Source of the DNA: Uranotaenia lowii | Lineage: Eukaryota > Arthropoda > Insecta > Diptera > Culicidae | Assembly (NCBI RefSeq): GCF_029784155.1 | Contig: NC_073691.1 | Coordinates: 92,648,722 to 92,712,721, forward strand | Direction of reading: 5' to 3' | DNA: 64,000 nucleotides | Part shown: positions 34,001 to 45,467 of the stretch, one piece after another | How positions within the stretch are numbered: the stretch's first letter is position 1 | How the letters are laid out: every line of letters begins with the position of its first letter | Translations under genes and position numbers: made by a program | The notes under the pieces: generated by a model | Seen by the model: the letters and a program-made list of their open reading frames with translations, nothing else | What the model was told of the DNA's origin: nothing | Databases searched by the model: none

Positions 34001-37000
34001 ATCAAATGAGCTATTGATCTTCGGGACCGGAATTGCGTAATTAATAGCGAACTAATAATTCCGAAATTTCCCGAAGAAAATGTCTTCTTACCCAAACCTT
34101 TCCCTTTCATACATCCGAGGGTTCGTTCTCGGGTGTAAGAGTTCGGGTGGAGCGATATCGAAAACCTCGGTACACCAATACAATCATACTATCCCCGTGA
34201 TGGGGTTAATGACCGGGCAAGCACCAATCAGCTGGTGATTACAGGCTTCATCCAAACATGCGCTAAGCGATCACACCCCAGTTGCAGAAAAAAATATCTC
34301 ATTATTTAAATGCCCGTTCCTTGGTGACGTCATGCTTGGAATTCCCTTGGGCGGTGGGGTTTACGTCATTGAGTGACTCGCCAGAAGAGCGGATTTGAGT
34401 TTCCCTAAAGATTTGTATGACGTCACTGAGCGACTGGTGTTGCGAAGTGCAAACTCTCTGAGAAGTCGGATTCTAAAAATAACTGAGAGCGTGCTTGGGG
34501 TGTTCAAGCAAAACAGAACAGAAACATCGATACTTTATCGATACAATTTTATGAGTGCTAGGGGTGTTTAGGGTAAAATAAGTTTCCGCAAAATCGATAC
34601 TGCTACAAATTCTTCGAAAATTCAAACAGTTTAAAAAACAAGAGTCAACCCGTAAACGGTGGGAATTGCATCACCTTTTGTATTTGAGATATAAAGGGAG
34701 ATACGGTCAAAATTTGGACAAGGGAAAACGCGTGTAATCGGTAAAATCTTTTATTTAAAAAATCAAATTAAATTTCTTTTTCAAGTTTAATTAGTATAAA
34801 ATTCAGGAAAAATATTCAGTTAGGCTTCCGCTTCTCCAAATCCGAATTGCCGGGCCTTACGCTTAAGCCCTGCCATCAGATTTTGTACAGCCACCTTGTC
34901 CACCTTCTTCGCCGCAGAAAGCCAGTTTGCCTTGAACTGCTGCTCGTTCTTAGCAGTTTTTGGTCTTCTTTAGGTTCCGCTTGACAATAGCCCAGTATTC
35001 CTCAATTGGGCGGAGCTCTGGCGTGTTGGGAGGGTTCTTGTCCTTGGGAACCACCTGCACGTTGTTGGCGGCGTACCACTCCATGGCCTTTTTACCGTAA
35101 TGGCAAGAAGCCAAAACAATACGAAACAACCGTGTTTCTTCAGGAAAGGCAGCAGACGTTTATTCAAACACTCTTTCACGTAAATTTCTTGGTTGACAGT
35201 CCCGGAAGCTATGAAAATGCTGCTTTTCAAGCCACAGGTACAGATGGCTTGCCGAACCAGATATTTCTTCGCGAACTTTGACAGTTTCATGTGCTTGAAA
35301 ATATCTGCTACGGCAAAAGAAAGGGGAAATTTCTTTTGCCGTATAAAACTCCTGTCCCGGAAGCTGCTTGTAGTCGGCTTTGACGTAAGTTTCGACGTCC
35401 ATTACCACGCAGTCAAACTTCGTCAGCATCGTCGTGTCCAGCCTCCGGGATCGCGCTTTGGCCGTCGTATTTTGTTTATCATCGCGATTTGGAGTCACTA
35501 CCTTCTTGTAAGTCGATAGTCCTACTCGTTTTTTGGCTCGATGCACGGTTGTAGACGATACACCCAGCTTATTTGCGGCATCTCGGAGATAGAGGTTAAG
35601 GTTTCGCTTGAAACTACCGACAACTCTCTTTGTTGTCTAAGCGGCTTAAGGTTTTCGATTTTCTCCCGATCCAGACTTCCCGGCTGTCGACAAACGTTCC
35701 CCAAACACTTTAATTACATTTGTAACGGTTGATTTGGCAACTTTTAGCGATTTGCGTGCGCTTTGCGTGCGAGTAGCACGGATTTTCGCGATGCGCGAGC
35801 TAAATTTTGATACGCTGCTCTTCTTCCTTGCGCGGCATTTTGACAACTAAAGGGCCTTATTCTGCGACTCGAGTGACGTGACTTACGAAATTTCATATTG
35901 TTTTGCTGGCTTAAATAGGCTCTCTAGCCTCGAAATTTTCGTTTGTTTGAGCTGTTATTGGTCTTCAGAGCTCATCGATACACAAATTTTATTTTTTAAA
36001 GCGTTTTTGGAGTCAGAACGCAGAAGTGAAATTCCGTGAGTCACGTCACTCGCGTCGCAGAATAAGCCCCAAAGAGTGAATTCCAAAATCAAAATAGGAG
36101 CAACATTCTACACACACACACCTTCAAAATGAGGGGTGTTCAGGTTTTTTAAATGCAAAATTGAAAGAAATACGTCAAGTTGATTTGGCTAGTGAACGAT
36201 AGACAATGTGCAACTCGAGACCCCATACACCCAACCGTCGCGTCGGGTAGTGGTCATATCACCTCTTGTCTGCAACTCCGATTCTCTACCTCCCCGTGGT
36301 GCTAGCTGGGGTGCGAGCAACCTTAGCGGAGATCGGGTACCCAACCCCAGTGGATGCTTTGGTCGCTTGCAGACTGAGTTAGGGGGCTTCTTACGCGTCT
36401 GTTCTCCATGTCAGGGGCGGCGTGCGGAATGCAACAACGTCCTGGTGTTGTTCGGGACCCAAAATAGCAACATCACGACGGTCCTCCTGCGAGATAGTGG
36501 GGTTAGCGCCTTGCGAGCCCGTGACTACAAAAAACATAAGCAACGAACAACAAATTTCGGATGGAAATCGGCAAAGACCTACGCGACGAAAAAAGAATAG
36601 CGATTGGAAACTTGGAACATGGAACTGCCGATCTCTAAATTTTGTGGGCAGTACCCACGTGCTCTCCAACGAATTGAAGAGCCGCAAATTCGAAATCGCA
36701 GTACTGCAGGAGATATGCTGGAAGGGCTCCACGGTACGAACGTACCCAGATGGTCGGGCCATCTACCAGAGCTGCGGCAACACACACGAGCTTGGAACAG
36801 CTTTTATAGTGATGGGAAAGATGCAAAAGCGCGTGATCGGGTGGTGGCCGATCAACTCACGAATGTGCCGGTTGAGAATTAAGGGCCGGTTCTTCAACAT
36901 CAGCATCATCAACGTGCACAGCCCTCACCTCGGAAGTACCGGTGACGACAAATACGAATTTTACGCGCAGCTGGAGCGTGAATACGACCGTTGCCCAAAA

Positions 37001-40000
37001 CATGATATCAAGACCGTCATCGGGGATTTTAACGCTCAGGTCGGCCGGGAGAAGGAATTTAAACCAACAATTGGAAGGTTCAGTGCGCACCAGCTGACCA
37101 ACGAAAACGTCCTCAGACTTATTGATTTCGCCGCCTCCAAACGAATGGCCGTACGTAGTACCACACGCAATCACAGATCGACCACGTTTTGATTGACAGC
37201 CGGCACTTCTCGGACATCATCGACTTCAGATCCTGTCGAGGCGCCAACATCGAGTCAGACCACTATCTGGTGATGGTGAAGATGCGCCCAAAACTCTCCG
37301 TAGTGAACAACACACGAAACCGGCGCCCGCCTCGGTTAAATATCGCACGACTGAAGCAACCTGAGATCGCGGCAGACTACGTGTAATCGGTAAAAGCAGC
37401 GCTGCCGGCTCTCGAGGACTGTTGGGATACCATCAAGACAGCCATCAACAGTGCTGCGGAGAACGTCATCGGTTATATGGAGCGAACTCGACGGAACGAC
37501 GAGGAGTGTAGGAGGGTGATGGACGAAGAGAATGCCGCGCGGGCGGCAGTAGTGCAAAGAGGCACCAGTTGAAATGTGGAAAATCACCGACAGCGGAAGA
37601 GGTCGAAATTTCCAGGAGAAAAAGCGCCGCCAGGAGGAGGAGGTGCTCGAGGAGCTGGAGCAGCTGCATCGTTCCCAAGAAACACGAAAGTTCTATCAGA
37701 AACTCAACGCATCCCGCAAAGGCTTCGTGCCGCAAGCCGAAATATGCCGGGATAAGGACGGGGGTATCCTGACGGACAATCGTGAGGTGATCAAAAGGTG
37801 GAAGCAGCACTTCGATGAACACCTGAACGGTGCACATGCAGGAGATCAAGACGGTGGGGGAAGGTACATCGCCGGCGTAGCCAACGACGTAGAGGAGCCA
37901 CTCCCAACGATGAGTGAAGTTAAGGAAGCCATTCGCCAGCTGAATAGAAACAAGTCGGCTGGGAAGGATGGCATCGGAGCTGAACTCATCAAAATGGACC
38001 CGGACAAGTTGGCCGATTGCCTACACCGGTTGAGAGTCCGGATCTAGGACATAGAACAGCTACCCCACCCCAGCATAGCCCCATCTACAAGAAGGGCGAC
38101 AAATTGGACTGTGAGAACTACCGAGCGATCACTGTCCTCAATGCCGCCTACAAAGTGTTGTCCCGAATCCTACTCCGCCGCCTAACGCCACAAGCAAACA
38201 GATTCGTGGGAAGTCATCAGGCCGGCTTCATGGAGGGACGGTCAACGACGGACCAGATATTCACATTACGGCAAATCCTCCAAAAATGCCGCGAACACCA
38301 AGTCCCTACGCATCATCTATTCATCGACTTCAAAGTCGCATACGACACGATCGACCGTAACGAGCTATGGAAAATTATGGACGAGAACTGCTTTTCCGGG
38401 AAGCTGATCAGACTGATCAAGGCGACGATGGATGGAACGCAGTGCTGTGTGCGGATTTCGGGTGAATTGTCGAGTTCATTCGAATCGCGCAGGGGGCTTC
38501 GACAAGGTGATGGTATATCCTGCACGATGTTCAACGTGGCGCTAGAAGGTGTTATTCAACGAGCGGTGGGCGAAATGCGGGGTACGATTCTCAACAGATC
38601 CAGTCAACTTATCTGCTTTTCCGATGACATTGATATAGTCGGCAGATCATCTGCGGCGGTGGAAGACATCTACCGCAAACCGAAACGCGAAGCAGGAAGG
38701 ATTGGGTTGATGATTAATACGTCCAAGACGAAGAACATGCTGGCCTGCGGATCCGAGACCGACCGAACCAGCTTTGCTTTTTTTTTTACAAATCGTTTAT
38801 TTGAAACGGCTCGTATCGTAGGTTTTAAAGAGCCAATGTCTGATTTGTGTAATTACATTTCGTAGTTTTTCGATAGAATTAGATACAGTGAAGAAGAAAG
38901 TAGTATTTATAAACGGAGATCAATAGCTTTGAGAAAGAGGTAGATTTCGAGCATGTAATCAATGCCTACCGCAGCTAATACATCCCTCACTGGGGTGCTG
39001 GGTGGTTTTCCTCGGGCCCGAAGTGAGTCCAGTAGTAACAAGGTCACGATCGACGGCGGCGAGCTGGAGATAGTCGAAGACTTTGTCTATCTCGGCTCAC
39101 TGGTGACCGCAGACAATGACACCAGCCGTGAGATCCGAAGGCGAATTATCAGCGGAAGTCGTGCCTACTATGGACTCCACAAGCAACTGCGGTCGAGAAG
39201 ACTTAGCCCTCGCACGAAGTGTAACCTGTATATGACGTTCACCGGTTGTTCTCTACGGGCACGATACATGGATATTGCTCGAGGAGGACCTGCGTACACT
39301 CGGATTATTCGAGCGACGAGTGTTAAGAACCATCTTTGGCGGCGTACTGGAGAACGGAGTGTGGAGGCGAAGGATAAACCACGAGCTCGCGCGACTCTAC
39401 GGCGAACCCAGTATCCAGAAGGTGGTGAAGGCTGGCCGGATACGCTGGGACATGTTGCGAGAATGCCGGACGACTGTCCTGCAAAATAGGTGTTCGCTAC
39501 GAATCCGGTAGGAACAATACGAGCGGGAGCGCAACGAGCGAGGTGGTTAGACCAAGTGGAGCGTGATCTGACGAACGTGGGGTGCCCGAGAAATTGGAGA
39601 ACGGCTGCTATGGACCGTGTGAATTATAGAAATTATGTTCGTCAAGTTATGTCGTGAGATGGTATACTATGTAAATAAATACGTCAAGTTGATATTGACC
39701 AAATTTTGACCGTATCACCCTTTAGGTCGTTTAAGGCGGTGCCGCTTCATAATCGCCCTGGGCGATTCGCCCAGTACTTCTCGATGGGGTGGAGCTCCGG
39801 AGTGTTGGGAGGATTGAACATTTTCGGCACGAAATTGGTCCTTGGAGTAGTGGTATGAAGCCAAATCCGAGCAGAAGATTGTTGGGACGATGTGAGCCTT
39901 CAGGAGAGGAAGCAGTCGCTTCATAAACACTTGTCCGTTCATCGTGTCCTGGGACACGAAAGACACGTGCAGATGGCTTGCCTAACCAGGAATTACTTAG

Positions 40001-41247
40001 CAAATTTGGACATCTTCTGAGTGCGGACATGCTCCGGAACGCTGAACCTTGGCCGTGAAAAACAGGTTGCCAGGGATCTGTTTGAAGTCGGCCTTCACAT
40101 ATGTTTCGTTGTCCATGATGCAGCGTTAAACTTTCGTCAGAATGTTGTGAGGTACAACTTCCTGGCACGGGTTTTGGCGGACTTGTTCTGCTTTTTGTCG
40201 CGATTAGGGGCCTTTCGTACCTTGAACGTTCGAAGCCCAGCCTTTCTTAGCCACATCCCGAACGGAGGCGTTCGGGTTTCGGTTGAAGGCCCCAACTACG
40301 CGGTTGTGATTTTTGGTGTTAAACGAAATACTTTTTCCTTCACTTCTAGGCTTCCGATCGGTGGTCAATCGTTCCTCGAACCACTTAATCACTCGCGACA
40401 TCGTGGAATTCGCGATTCCCAACGTTTTGGCGATGGAACGATGCGAGAGATCCTTGTTCTCGTGATGAATGCGCAAGATTTTATCCTACACGAGCTGTTC
40501 TTTCGACTCAATTTCCGCGAGTTTTGTTCACAGGACAATACGGATTTGACGTTTGAGTTGAAGATTTATATTTTCGTTCGAAGAGATCTGGCGTGACCGT
40601 CAGATGTCCCGGAGACTCGCAAACGCAAATCGGGATTTTCTGATCCGAGTTTCGGTGTCTTTCTTGGTACCACCATCAGGCGTAATCTACCTTCCAAGAT
40701 ACTAGAAGCACTCCACTTTCTCAACCTGTTGCCCAGCTACCACGAAATTGGAAGGATTTTCTGTGTTGATTTCCATCGACTTGGTCATTCCGACATTGAT
40801 TTCGAGACCCGCTTTATTGAGATTTACCTACATAAATAAGGCAGCGCTGCAGAACATCGATGAATTGAACTGTGCTCCGAACGACACAGAAAAGAGTGGC
40901 TCCATAGAGTCATAAAGAGCATCGAATCAGTCGAGGATAGAAAATCGTTGGCGCCGTATACAAAATTTAAGCCAGATAAAATAATTACATAAAAGAATGT
41001 GTACGTCGAGCTTTAATTTTGTATTGAGATATGACCAATTTGGCTTTAAATCTTTTTAAACTAAATCAATCTAGAGAGTAAATAAAAAAAGGTCTATTAT
41101 AAAAATCTTATATTTTCTCTTTATTTTTTTTTATTTCGCAGGCACGCTTACACCAAACTGCTGTCGGAGCTTTGCTTCTGGAAAACCAACGTCGAGCTGC
41201 GATCGTTCGACGAAATCAACAAATCCCGAACCGTGGACCATTTATAG
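31023..41247 (+). CDS. Class A GPCR, Tre1/moody-like (5' end missing)
   Basis: Exons: 31,023-31,168; 31,230-31,433; 31,515-31,717; 31,787-32,023; 41,142-41,247. All junctions are GT/AG and phases agree, giving about 298 residues. The first exon enters in TM1 (GNLLTVIALLKYHKLRKH) and continues through TM2 (LSLSISDLFFC). TM3 ends with NRY (TINRYTLI) in place of DRY; TM5 follows an ECL2 containing FSCTILKK; TM6 has CFLPLMLANV and TM7 NPFIYAIGSQNYR. NRY and the overall wording match the Drosophila Tre1/moody subfamily (germ-cell migration and glial barrier receptors); which one is unresolved. The last exon adds only 35 codons and lies beyond a 9.1-kb intron full of transposons. Any start codon and N-terminus lie upstream. 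Confidence 0.85.
32024..33320 (+). other. Proximal part of the GPCR last intron, unique sequence
   Basis: It begins with the donor GTAAGTG at 32,024. No repeat ends or coding sequence were recognised; the ORFs at 32,352-32,543 and 32,900-33,148 look like chance. Confidence 0.45.
33330..33450 (-). repeat. tRNA-derived SINE head, minus strand
   Basis: On the minus strand, CAGTTGGTTCGGTCAGTGC (A-box region) is followed by GAGTTCGAATCCCGA (B box). The B box is a near-perfect pol III consensus. No clear acceptor stem is formed, and poly-A-like sequence (TTTTATTTTTAAATGC) follows. A SINE is therefore more likely than a functional tRNA. Sequence at 33,450-33,720 upstream of it is of unknown origin. 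Confidence 0.5.
33451..34320. other. GPCR intron sequence, nothing recognised
   Basis: Mixed-composition sequence without protein similarity that could be recognised. The plus ORF 33,438-33,695 has no domain features. Confidence 0.4.
34325..34425. promoter_or_regulatory. Intronic group of CRE-like sites
   Basis: TGACGTCA occurs at 34,325-34,332 and 34,418-34,425, with TTACGTCA at 34,361-34,368. The outer sites sit beside related words (GAGTGACTCG and GAGCGACTGG). This could be a CREB/ATF-responsive intronic enhancer or the remains of an inverted-repeat element; the sequence does not decide. Confidence 0.3.
34930..35846 (-). pseudogene. Mariner (DD37E) transposase pseudogene
   Basis: Pieces of one transposase are read across several minus frames. 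The N-terminal helix-turn-helix contains SLKVAKSTVTNVIKVFGERL. The first catalytic Asp lies in FDCVVMDVETYVKADYKQ, then KLSKFAKKYLVRQAICTCG and GTVNQEIYVKECLNKRLLPF. The last block reads LASCHYGKKAMEWYAANNVQ, then PPNTPELRPIEEYW. The second catalytic Asp, expected before LASCHYG, is Val here (codon at 35,115-35,117); the spacing from that position to the Glu is 37 residues, hence DD37E. At least three frame changes plus the Asp loss make it non-functional. Confidence 0.85.
35852..36070. mobile_element. MITE (219 bp) inside the mariner element
   Basis: The ends GGGCCTTATTCTGCGACTCG and CGCGTCGCAGAATAAGCCCC are inverted copies, continued by AGTGACGTGACT in the left arm and AGTCACGTCACT in the right. 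The arms pair for roughly 50 bp with few differences. AAA flanks both sides, so a short target duplication is possible. It lies just 5' of the transposase start. Confidence 0.75.
36422..39511 (+). pseudogene. RTE LINE endonuclease-reverse transcriptase pseudogene
   Basis: The single original ORF is now in pieces: 36,422-37,192 (endonuclease), 37,189-37,386 (end of endonuclease, IESDHYLVM), 37,574-38,047 (linker and start of RT, KSAGKDGIGAELIK), 38,017-38,780 (RT core with FSDD in place of the usual YADD/FADD), then 39,020-39,511 (C-terminal part, VEDFVYLGSLVT onward) in two frames. About 240 bp of foreign DNA separates the last two blocks. Confidence 0.85.
38778..39015 (-). mobile_element. 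Small retroposed fragment inside the RTE LINE
   Basis: Within the RT-coding part, frame identity stops at TDRTSFA and resumes near SSSNKVTIDGGELEIVEDF. On the minus strand the intervening DNA ends with CAAATAAACGATTTGTAAAA, that is a poly-A signal 12 bases before an A run. It thus looks like the 3' end of a polyadenylated transcript inserted in antisense orientation. The source transcript is not recognised. Confidence 0.55.
39725..40530 (-). pseudogene. Second mariner-type transposase, fragment
   Basis: A related but different transposase on the minus strand: an N-terminal helix-turn-helix (SHRSIAKTLGIANSTMSRVI), a central block (NETYVKADFKQIPGN) and the catalytic block SDLASYHYSKDQ that keeps the second Asp. 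It starts directly at the TA that borders the mariner at 34,694-39,722. That suggests the first element jumped into the 3' part of this one. The upstream side ends abruptly at the LINE fragment at 40,534. Frameshifts separate the blocks. Confidence 0.75.
40534..40826 (-). mobile_element. LINE fragment related to the one at 59.6-60.6 kb
   Basis: Read on the minus strand, this matches 59,965-60,215: the blocks MEINTENPSNFVVAGQQ, ECF-YLG and TPDGGTKKDTETRI-type wording follow the same order. Similarity ends on one side at the mariner fragment and on the other at about 40,826. It is a short internal scrap with no ends of its own. Confidence 0.7.
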
Positions 41248-42130
41248 CGCCTAGCGATAGTAATTTATGCAGCGAAAAAAAGACTTAGTTTTAGGTTAAA
41301 AACAACACTACACCACCCCAAAAACAACAACGCCAAAGTAAAAAAAACGAGAGAAGTTAATCGAATTGTCTTTTTCTCAGTTGGTGTTTTAATGCTCTTT
41401 TTAGACAACAATCGGAACGAAAAGAAAAGCCTTGGGGATGAAAAGTTGTTTAGTTTTTTTTTTGTTTATTTTAATCACTTTTCGTCATGTGAAATATTCT
41501 AGGTTTATCGTTTGCTTAAAACTAGCTAAAATGATTAAAAACGATTTGTCGATGGTTTTCAAAATCGCCAATTCCAAGGGAACGAAATCGATTGTTTCTG
41601 CCCATCGTGATCATCTTATTTGTACGAAATATATATATTCCAATGACAAAAATAAACTCTACTCATCATCACTCTTCAAAAGATAAAACTGGTTTTGTTT
41701 AAATCTATTAGTATATTGATTTTATCAATAAATTTTGCACACACACATGTGAGTTTTCGATTTATCTTTGTAAATATGGCAATTTGATTTTGTAAATTAC
41801 GAAGAGTCACCTGCTCGGGGCTGTGAAACTGCCAAGATTTGGGGAGAGACTATGGTAAGGCCTTCATAAAATCGTCAATGATGACCGAAATCTTCGTAGA
41901 ATTCAACGAAAACCGTGTGAACGTACCGAAGATTTGATATTTCCACCATTCATCATTCACAAGTTTGTTGAGAACTTATCGTAGTTGTTTAATTTTTGTT
42001 TTAGATTTCTTTTTTAAATAAACCTAACTAAAGTAGTAGCAATTTCTTCTAACATTCTAAGAACTTTTGGGATAAATGGGAGGGGGGAGGGGGATTGGGT
42101 TAATAATGGAGTCTCTTCTATCTCATGGTT
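41248..42130 (+). other. GPCR 3' UTR and intergenic space before lic
   Basis: The 3' UTR follows the TAG at 41,245-41,247. AATAAA signals occur near 41,651 and 41,729. The GPCR and lic genes converge here, with 888 bp between their stop codons. The ORF at 41,432-41,686 lies in the UTR and is not supported. Confidence 0.55.
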
Positions 42131-42135
42131 TCATC

Positions 42136-44104
42136 TTAAACTGCTACCAAATCCAAAATTTCGCTCACAAACGATGCTACATCAGTAGACTTCTCGGTGT
42201 GCTCCTTGATAAAGGGGTGGTTTAGCAGTTGCTCGTAATTGAATCGATTGTGGAAATTTTTCTGCAAGCAGGCAATGATCAAATCCTTGAAAACTTCGGT
42301 AAAATCGTCGGACTTTAGTCGGGGTGGATCGTCCTTAACCACCTGCAAAACGGAAAGTGTTAGTCATGTACTCAGCTTTTATTTGTGACAGCATGTCTAT
42401 CAACCTGTTTGAGTTGATCGAAGGGAGATCCCCACGAGCTGTACGGGAAAGTGCCAGTCGCCATTTCGATCAAACTTATACCGAGAGACCATACATCAGA
42501 TTTGATATTATACTCGCCAGGATTTCCTGAAAAAAAAAGGCATCAATGGTATTCCAGAGGTCAACCATGACATGTTTCAAAGCTTCACCTTGTGGGTCTA
42601 TCCTTTCCGGGGCCATGTATGGTTTGCAACCGGCGTCGATGGTTTTGGCTACAGAATCCACCAAATACCCTGCAGGAGATAATAGAGTGGACATTGCTGG
42701 TTACACTAGCAAAACAAATTAATCGATACGAACCTGAAATGCCGAAATCGCAAATCTTAACGTCGCCCTGTCGGTTTATAAGGATATTTGAAGGTTTCAC
42801 ATCACGATGGATAACACGCAGTTGGGTGTAGAGATAATTGAGTGCATTAACAACAGCGACCGCAATCTAGAAAAAAATGTAACATAGGAAATGCTCAGCA
42901 GCGAAATTTCAATGATAGACCTACAGAAAATTTCTCAACTGGGACGGGATGCATAAGCAAACAAGTTTAAAATCTCAGATAAAAAAAAATCTCAACTGCC
43001 AATAGCTAAAATAATTCAACACCATGAATTCAGAAGTGTAAATAACTTGACAGTGTAGCATTTTTAGAGTACAGTCCAATTCATTATGATTGTCAAGGAC
43101 TTTTTTTACTTCTTTCAAAAAACAACTAGAGAGTAGAGAGAAGTATGTCAATTTGAAATTGAATTAAATCTACCGAACCGAATACGGGATACTGTTAGAA
43201 GAAATCGAAAACATTCAACATTGAAATAACAAACTCAAATAAATCAAATTTAAGGAAATTGGTTGATCATTTAGAATTCATTTCAAAATACATACTCTAA
43301 ACAATTTTATGTGTTGGTTGATACCTTTGTAAAGCATCAGTGAGAGGTAACAGTTCGGAATTGGATGGACATGTTACGAACGCTGCTGTGTCTCAAGCAG
43401 TCAGCTCTTTGACCAGTTAGTCTCAGTCATCGAGCCACTATACAAACTACCTCTTTGGAAGCATGCTTAAATTTGAAGTCCAAGTTTAAATTGAGAGCGT
43501 ATTGAACAATTAAACACAGCAACGCAGGGAAATTAATTGAACCCTACCAGTAATTACATAGAAGCAAGCATACATTATGAGTCGCTCACCTTTCCGAGGA
43601 TATCCTCCGGCATTTTGCGGCCATTCTTGAACACGATCGGATAAAATTTATCAATGCTGGTGTCCATCACCTCCATGCAGATCCAAACATCGCCCTCGCG
43701 GAACAATGCACCGTAGAAATGCACGGTATACAGGCAGTCGCTGGCTCGCATCGAAATGTCCAGATCCATGAGCAGTCGTTTCTGTTCCTGAGTTTGACCG
43801 GTGGCCGTAATTCGCTTCACCGCCATTATGGTATCGGTCTGCTTGTGGCGCATCTTTTCCACTATACCGTAGGCACCGCGACCGAGATCGGCAATCTTCT
43901 CCAAATTGTCTGCCTCTACCACGAAAGTGTTGCTCCCGATTGTGATGGTAGCAGTTTTGTCCAGATTTCTGGGGGCCGTTCTGAAAGTAAACGAAGGTTA
44001 TCTAATGATTGTGGTGCTAGAGCATTTTCAACTTACACAGGAGTTGCCGGAGGAGTCGAATCGACATTCAACTTGAGGGATGGTCCTTTGCGTGGTTTGG
44101 ACAT
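42136..44104 (-). CDS. lic: MAP kinase kinase 3/6 (licorne)
   Basis: Dual-specificity kinase that activates p38 MAP kinases in stress and patterning pathways. Minus-strand exons: 44,104-44,037; 43,980-43,590; 42,866-42,734; 42,669-42,589; 42,526-42,405; 42,342-42,136. All have GT/AG borders and consistent phases, giving 333 aa. An N-terminal p38-docking D-site is visible ([12 protein letters not shown]). Glycine loop LGRGAYG is at 55-61, the ATP lysine at K78, HRDVKPSN at 173-180, DFG at 193-195. The activation segment SVAKT (S203, T207) is the MKK3/6 signature. Length matches the family. The intron after exon 2 is 723 bp; the others are 56-84 bp. The gene is complete and intact. Confidence 0.95.
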
Positions 44105-45467
44105 TTTAGAAAGTTTCAACAGAGCTCACAGATAACGTGAAATGGTTTAGGTAATATGATCGCGAAATCTTCGAGTATCAGACTTAAGGTTCCGGTCGAA
44201 TGTTGTAAATAATCTCAAAAGAAAAAGTATATTCACAACAAACCGGAAGTTTTCAAGCAGATGAATAAACTAGACTATCGAAATCAAAATCTACCGCTTG
44301 AAAAAGAACAGAAAATATTCTTGACCAAACACCGATTGCAATCACATCACTCCATATTCTACGATAGACGCATCCGCAACTCTCAACCCTGCGAACGAAA
44401 GCACCGGTAAAATCTTCGCACCACGGTCAATATCGAATCTCGTAATCCGTTCGGGGGTTTTCTAGATGGAAATGGTTAAAATATTTTCCTCTTTCAGCAG
44501 CCAGCCAGATTAATATGCAAATTACGGACCGAAAGTGACCGACGACCATCCGCCAAGCACACACGCACACACTGAAGTGAAAATTCTGCTGTCAGATTTG
44601 ACGTCTAAGATTTTACCGCCCGAAAATTTTACCGAAAGAAACAATGAAACAACAGAGGCGAAGCGAGGACATCAATGAAGACAAAGTTTTATTTTCTTGA
44701 GACATAATAAGTCGCGCAAGCAGGAACATATTTTTCTTCATTTCAAAGGGCGGTTTCAAGTAGAAATCGGAGTTCAACACGAGTGAAGTTGTTTAGAGGC
44801 AGCTCACTTGCACATGTCGAAGCCGTGTATCAAACTCTTGAGCGAGTCCGGCCATCGCGAAATTCTGCTAAAGATGGAAAATCGAATTTTCAAATTTTGA
44901 TCTCATAACATATTGTGATTATAATTTTTAAGATACTTTTTGAACACCCGGGTCATTCAGGTCTGCATAAAATTTTATGGATTTGAACTTTTTGGTCAGT
45001 TCTGAGCAATTCGTTTCGACATTGAATGAAGCGTTGAACGCTATTTCGTAGTTTATTTTTTATGATTGTTCATGTGATTCCAATGAACGTTGCGAAGTTT
45101 AATAGTAACTGTTTTCAAATTTCAAATTATCTTTCGCTTGTTTCATTTGGGATATTTTTTAAGATTTTAGTTTTTTTAAATGGGTTAGTTTCACTTTCAA
45201 TAAATTCAATGTAAATAACGAATGTTAAACCTTTTTTTAAATTCTGAAAAAAATGGAATAATTTTCGCCGTGCACTTATGAAAGTGCACACAATGGAGTT
45301 GTGTTGGATTAACCTTGGTCCGATGTTGAAAAAAAAAACAAAAGTTTTAAACCACCTTATTTGCGGCAGACGATTTAATTTTGCTGCTTTCGGTTTCGAA
45401 TTTATCCAGTATTCAATTGTCTCTTTTTTGGAATTATTGTTAGGATCGATTTACAAAACGAAAAAAC
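44105..45467. promoter_or_regulatory. Divergent intergenic region between lic and the THAP gene
   Basis: 1.36 kb separate the two divergent start codons and must hold both promoters and 5' UTRs. It is AT-rich with a CA-rich patch (CAAGCACACACGCACACACT near 44,554). No TATA box could be assigned. Confidence 0.5.

Larger units (their letters stand above)
36185..39676 (+). mobile_element. RTE-clade LINE, degenerate, nearly full length
   Basis: A 3.5-kb non-LTR element flanked by a 17-bp target duplication and ending in an AAATAAAT-type tail. Order: a short 5' region, an apurinic endonuclease-type domain (LGTWNCRSLN, VIGDFNAQVG, then SDHYLVMVK), a linker rich in Glu/Arg, and a reverse transcriptase (NYRAITVLNAAYKVLSRILL, GRSTTDQIFTLRQIL, LFIDFKVAYD, GLRQGDGISC, FSDDIDIVG). 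The C-terminal tail reads FERRVLRTIFGGVLENGVWR. The STTDQIF and HLFIDF wording is typical of the RTE clade. Frameshifts near 37,180, 37,560 and 38,040, a stop at 37,384 and an insertion near 38,780 inactivate it. Confidence 0.85.
34694..39722 (-). mobile_element. DD37E mariner-type transposon, interrupted by two insertions
   Basis: Inverted ends AAGGGAGATACGGTCAAAAT (34,694) and ATTTTGACCGTATCACCCTT (to 39,722) are each bordered by TA (34,692-34,693 and 39,723-39,724). Removing the RTE LINE (36,185 to about 39,676) and the MITE (35,852-36,070) leaves an element of about 1.3 kb, the expected mariner length. The transposase is on the minus strand and decayed. The RTE target duplication AAATACGTCAAGTTGAT (36,168-36,184 and 39,677-39,693) proves the LINE split the element. 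Confidence 0.85.

Noticed and set aside
42585..42831. ORFs overlapping lic exons on both strands
   Set aside because: They read through lic introns or the opposite strand; the spliced lic model explains the conserved blocks.
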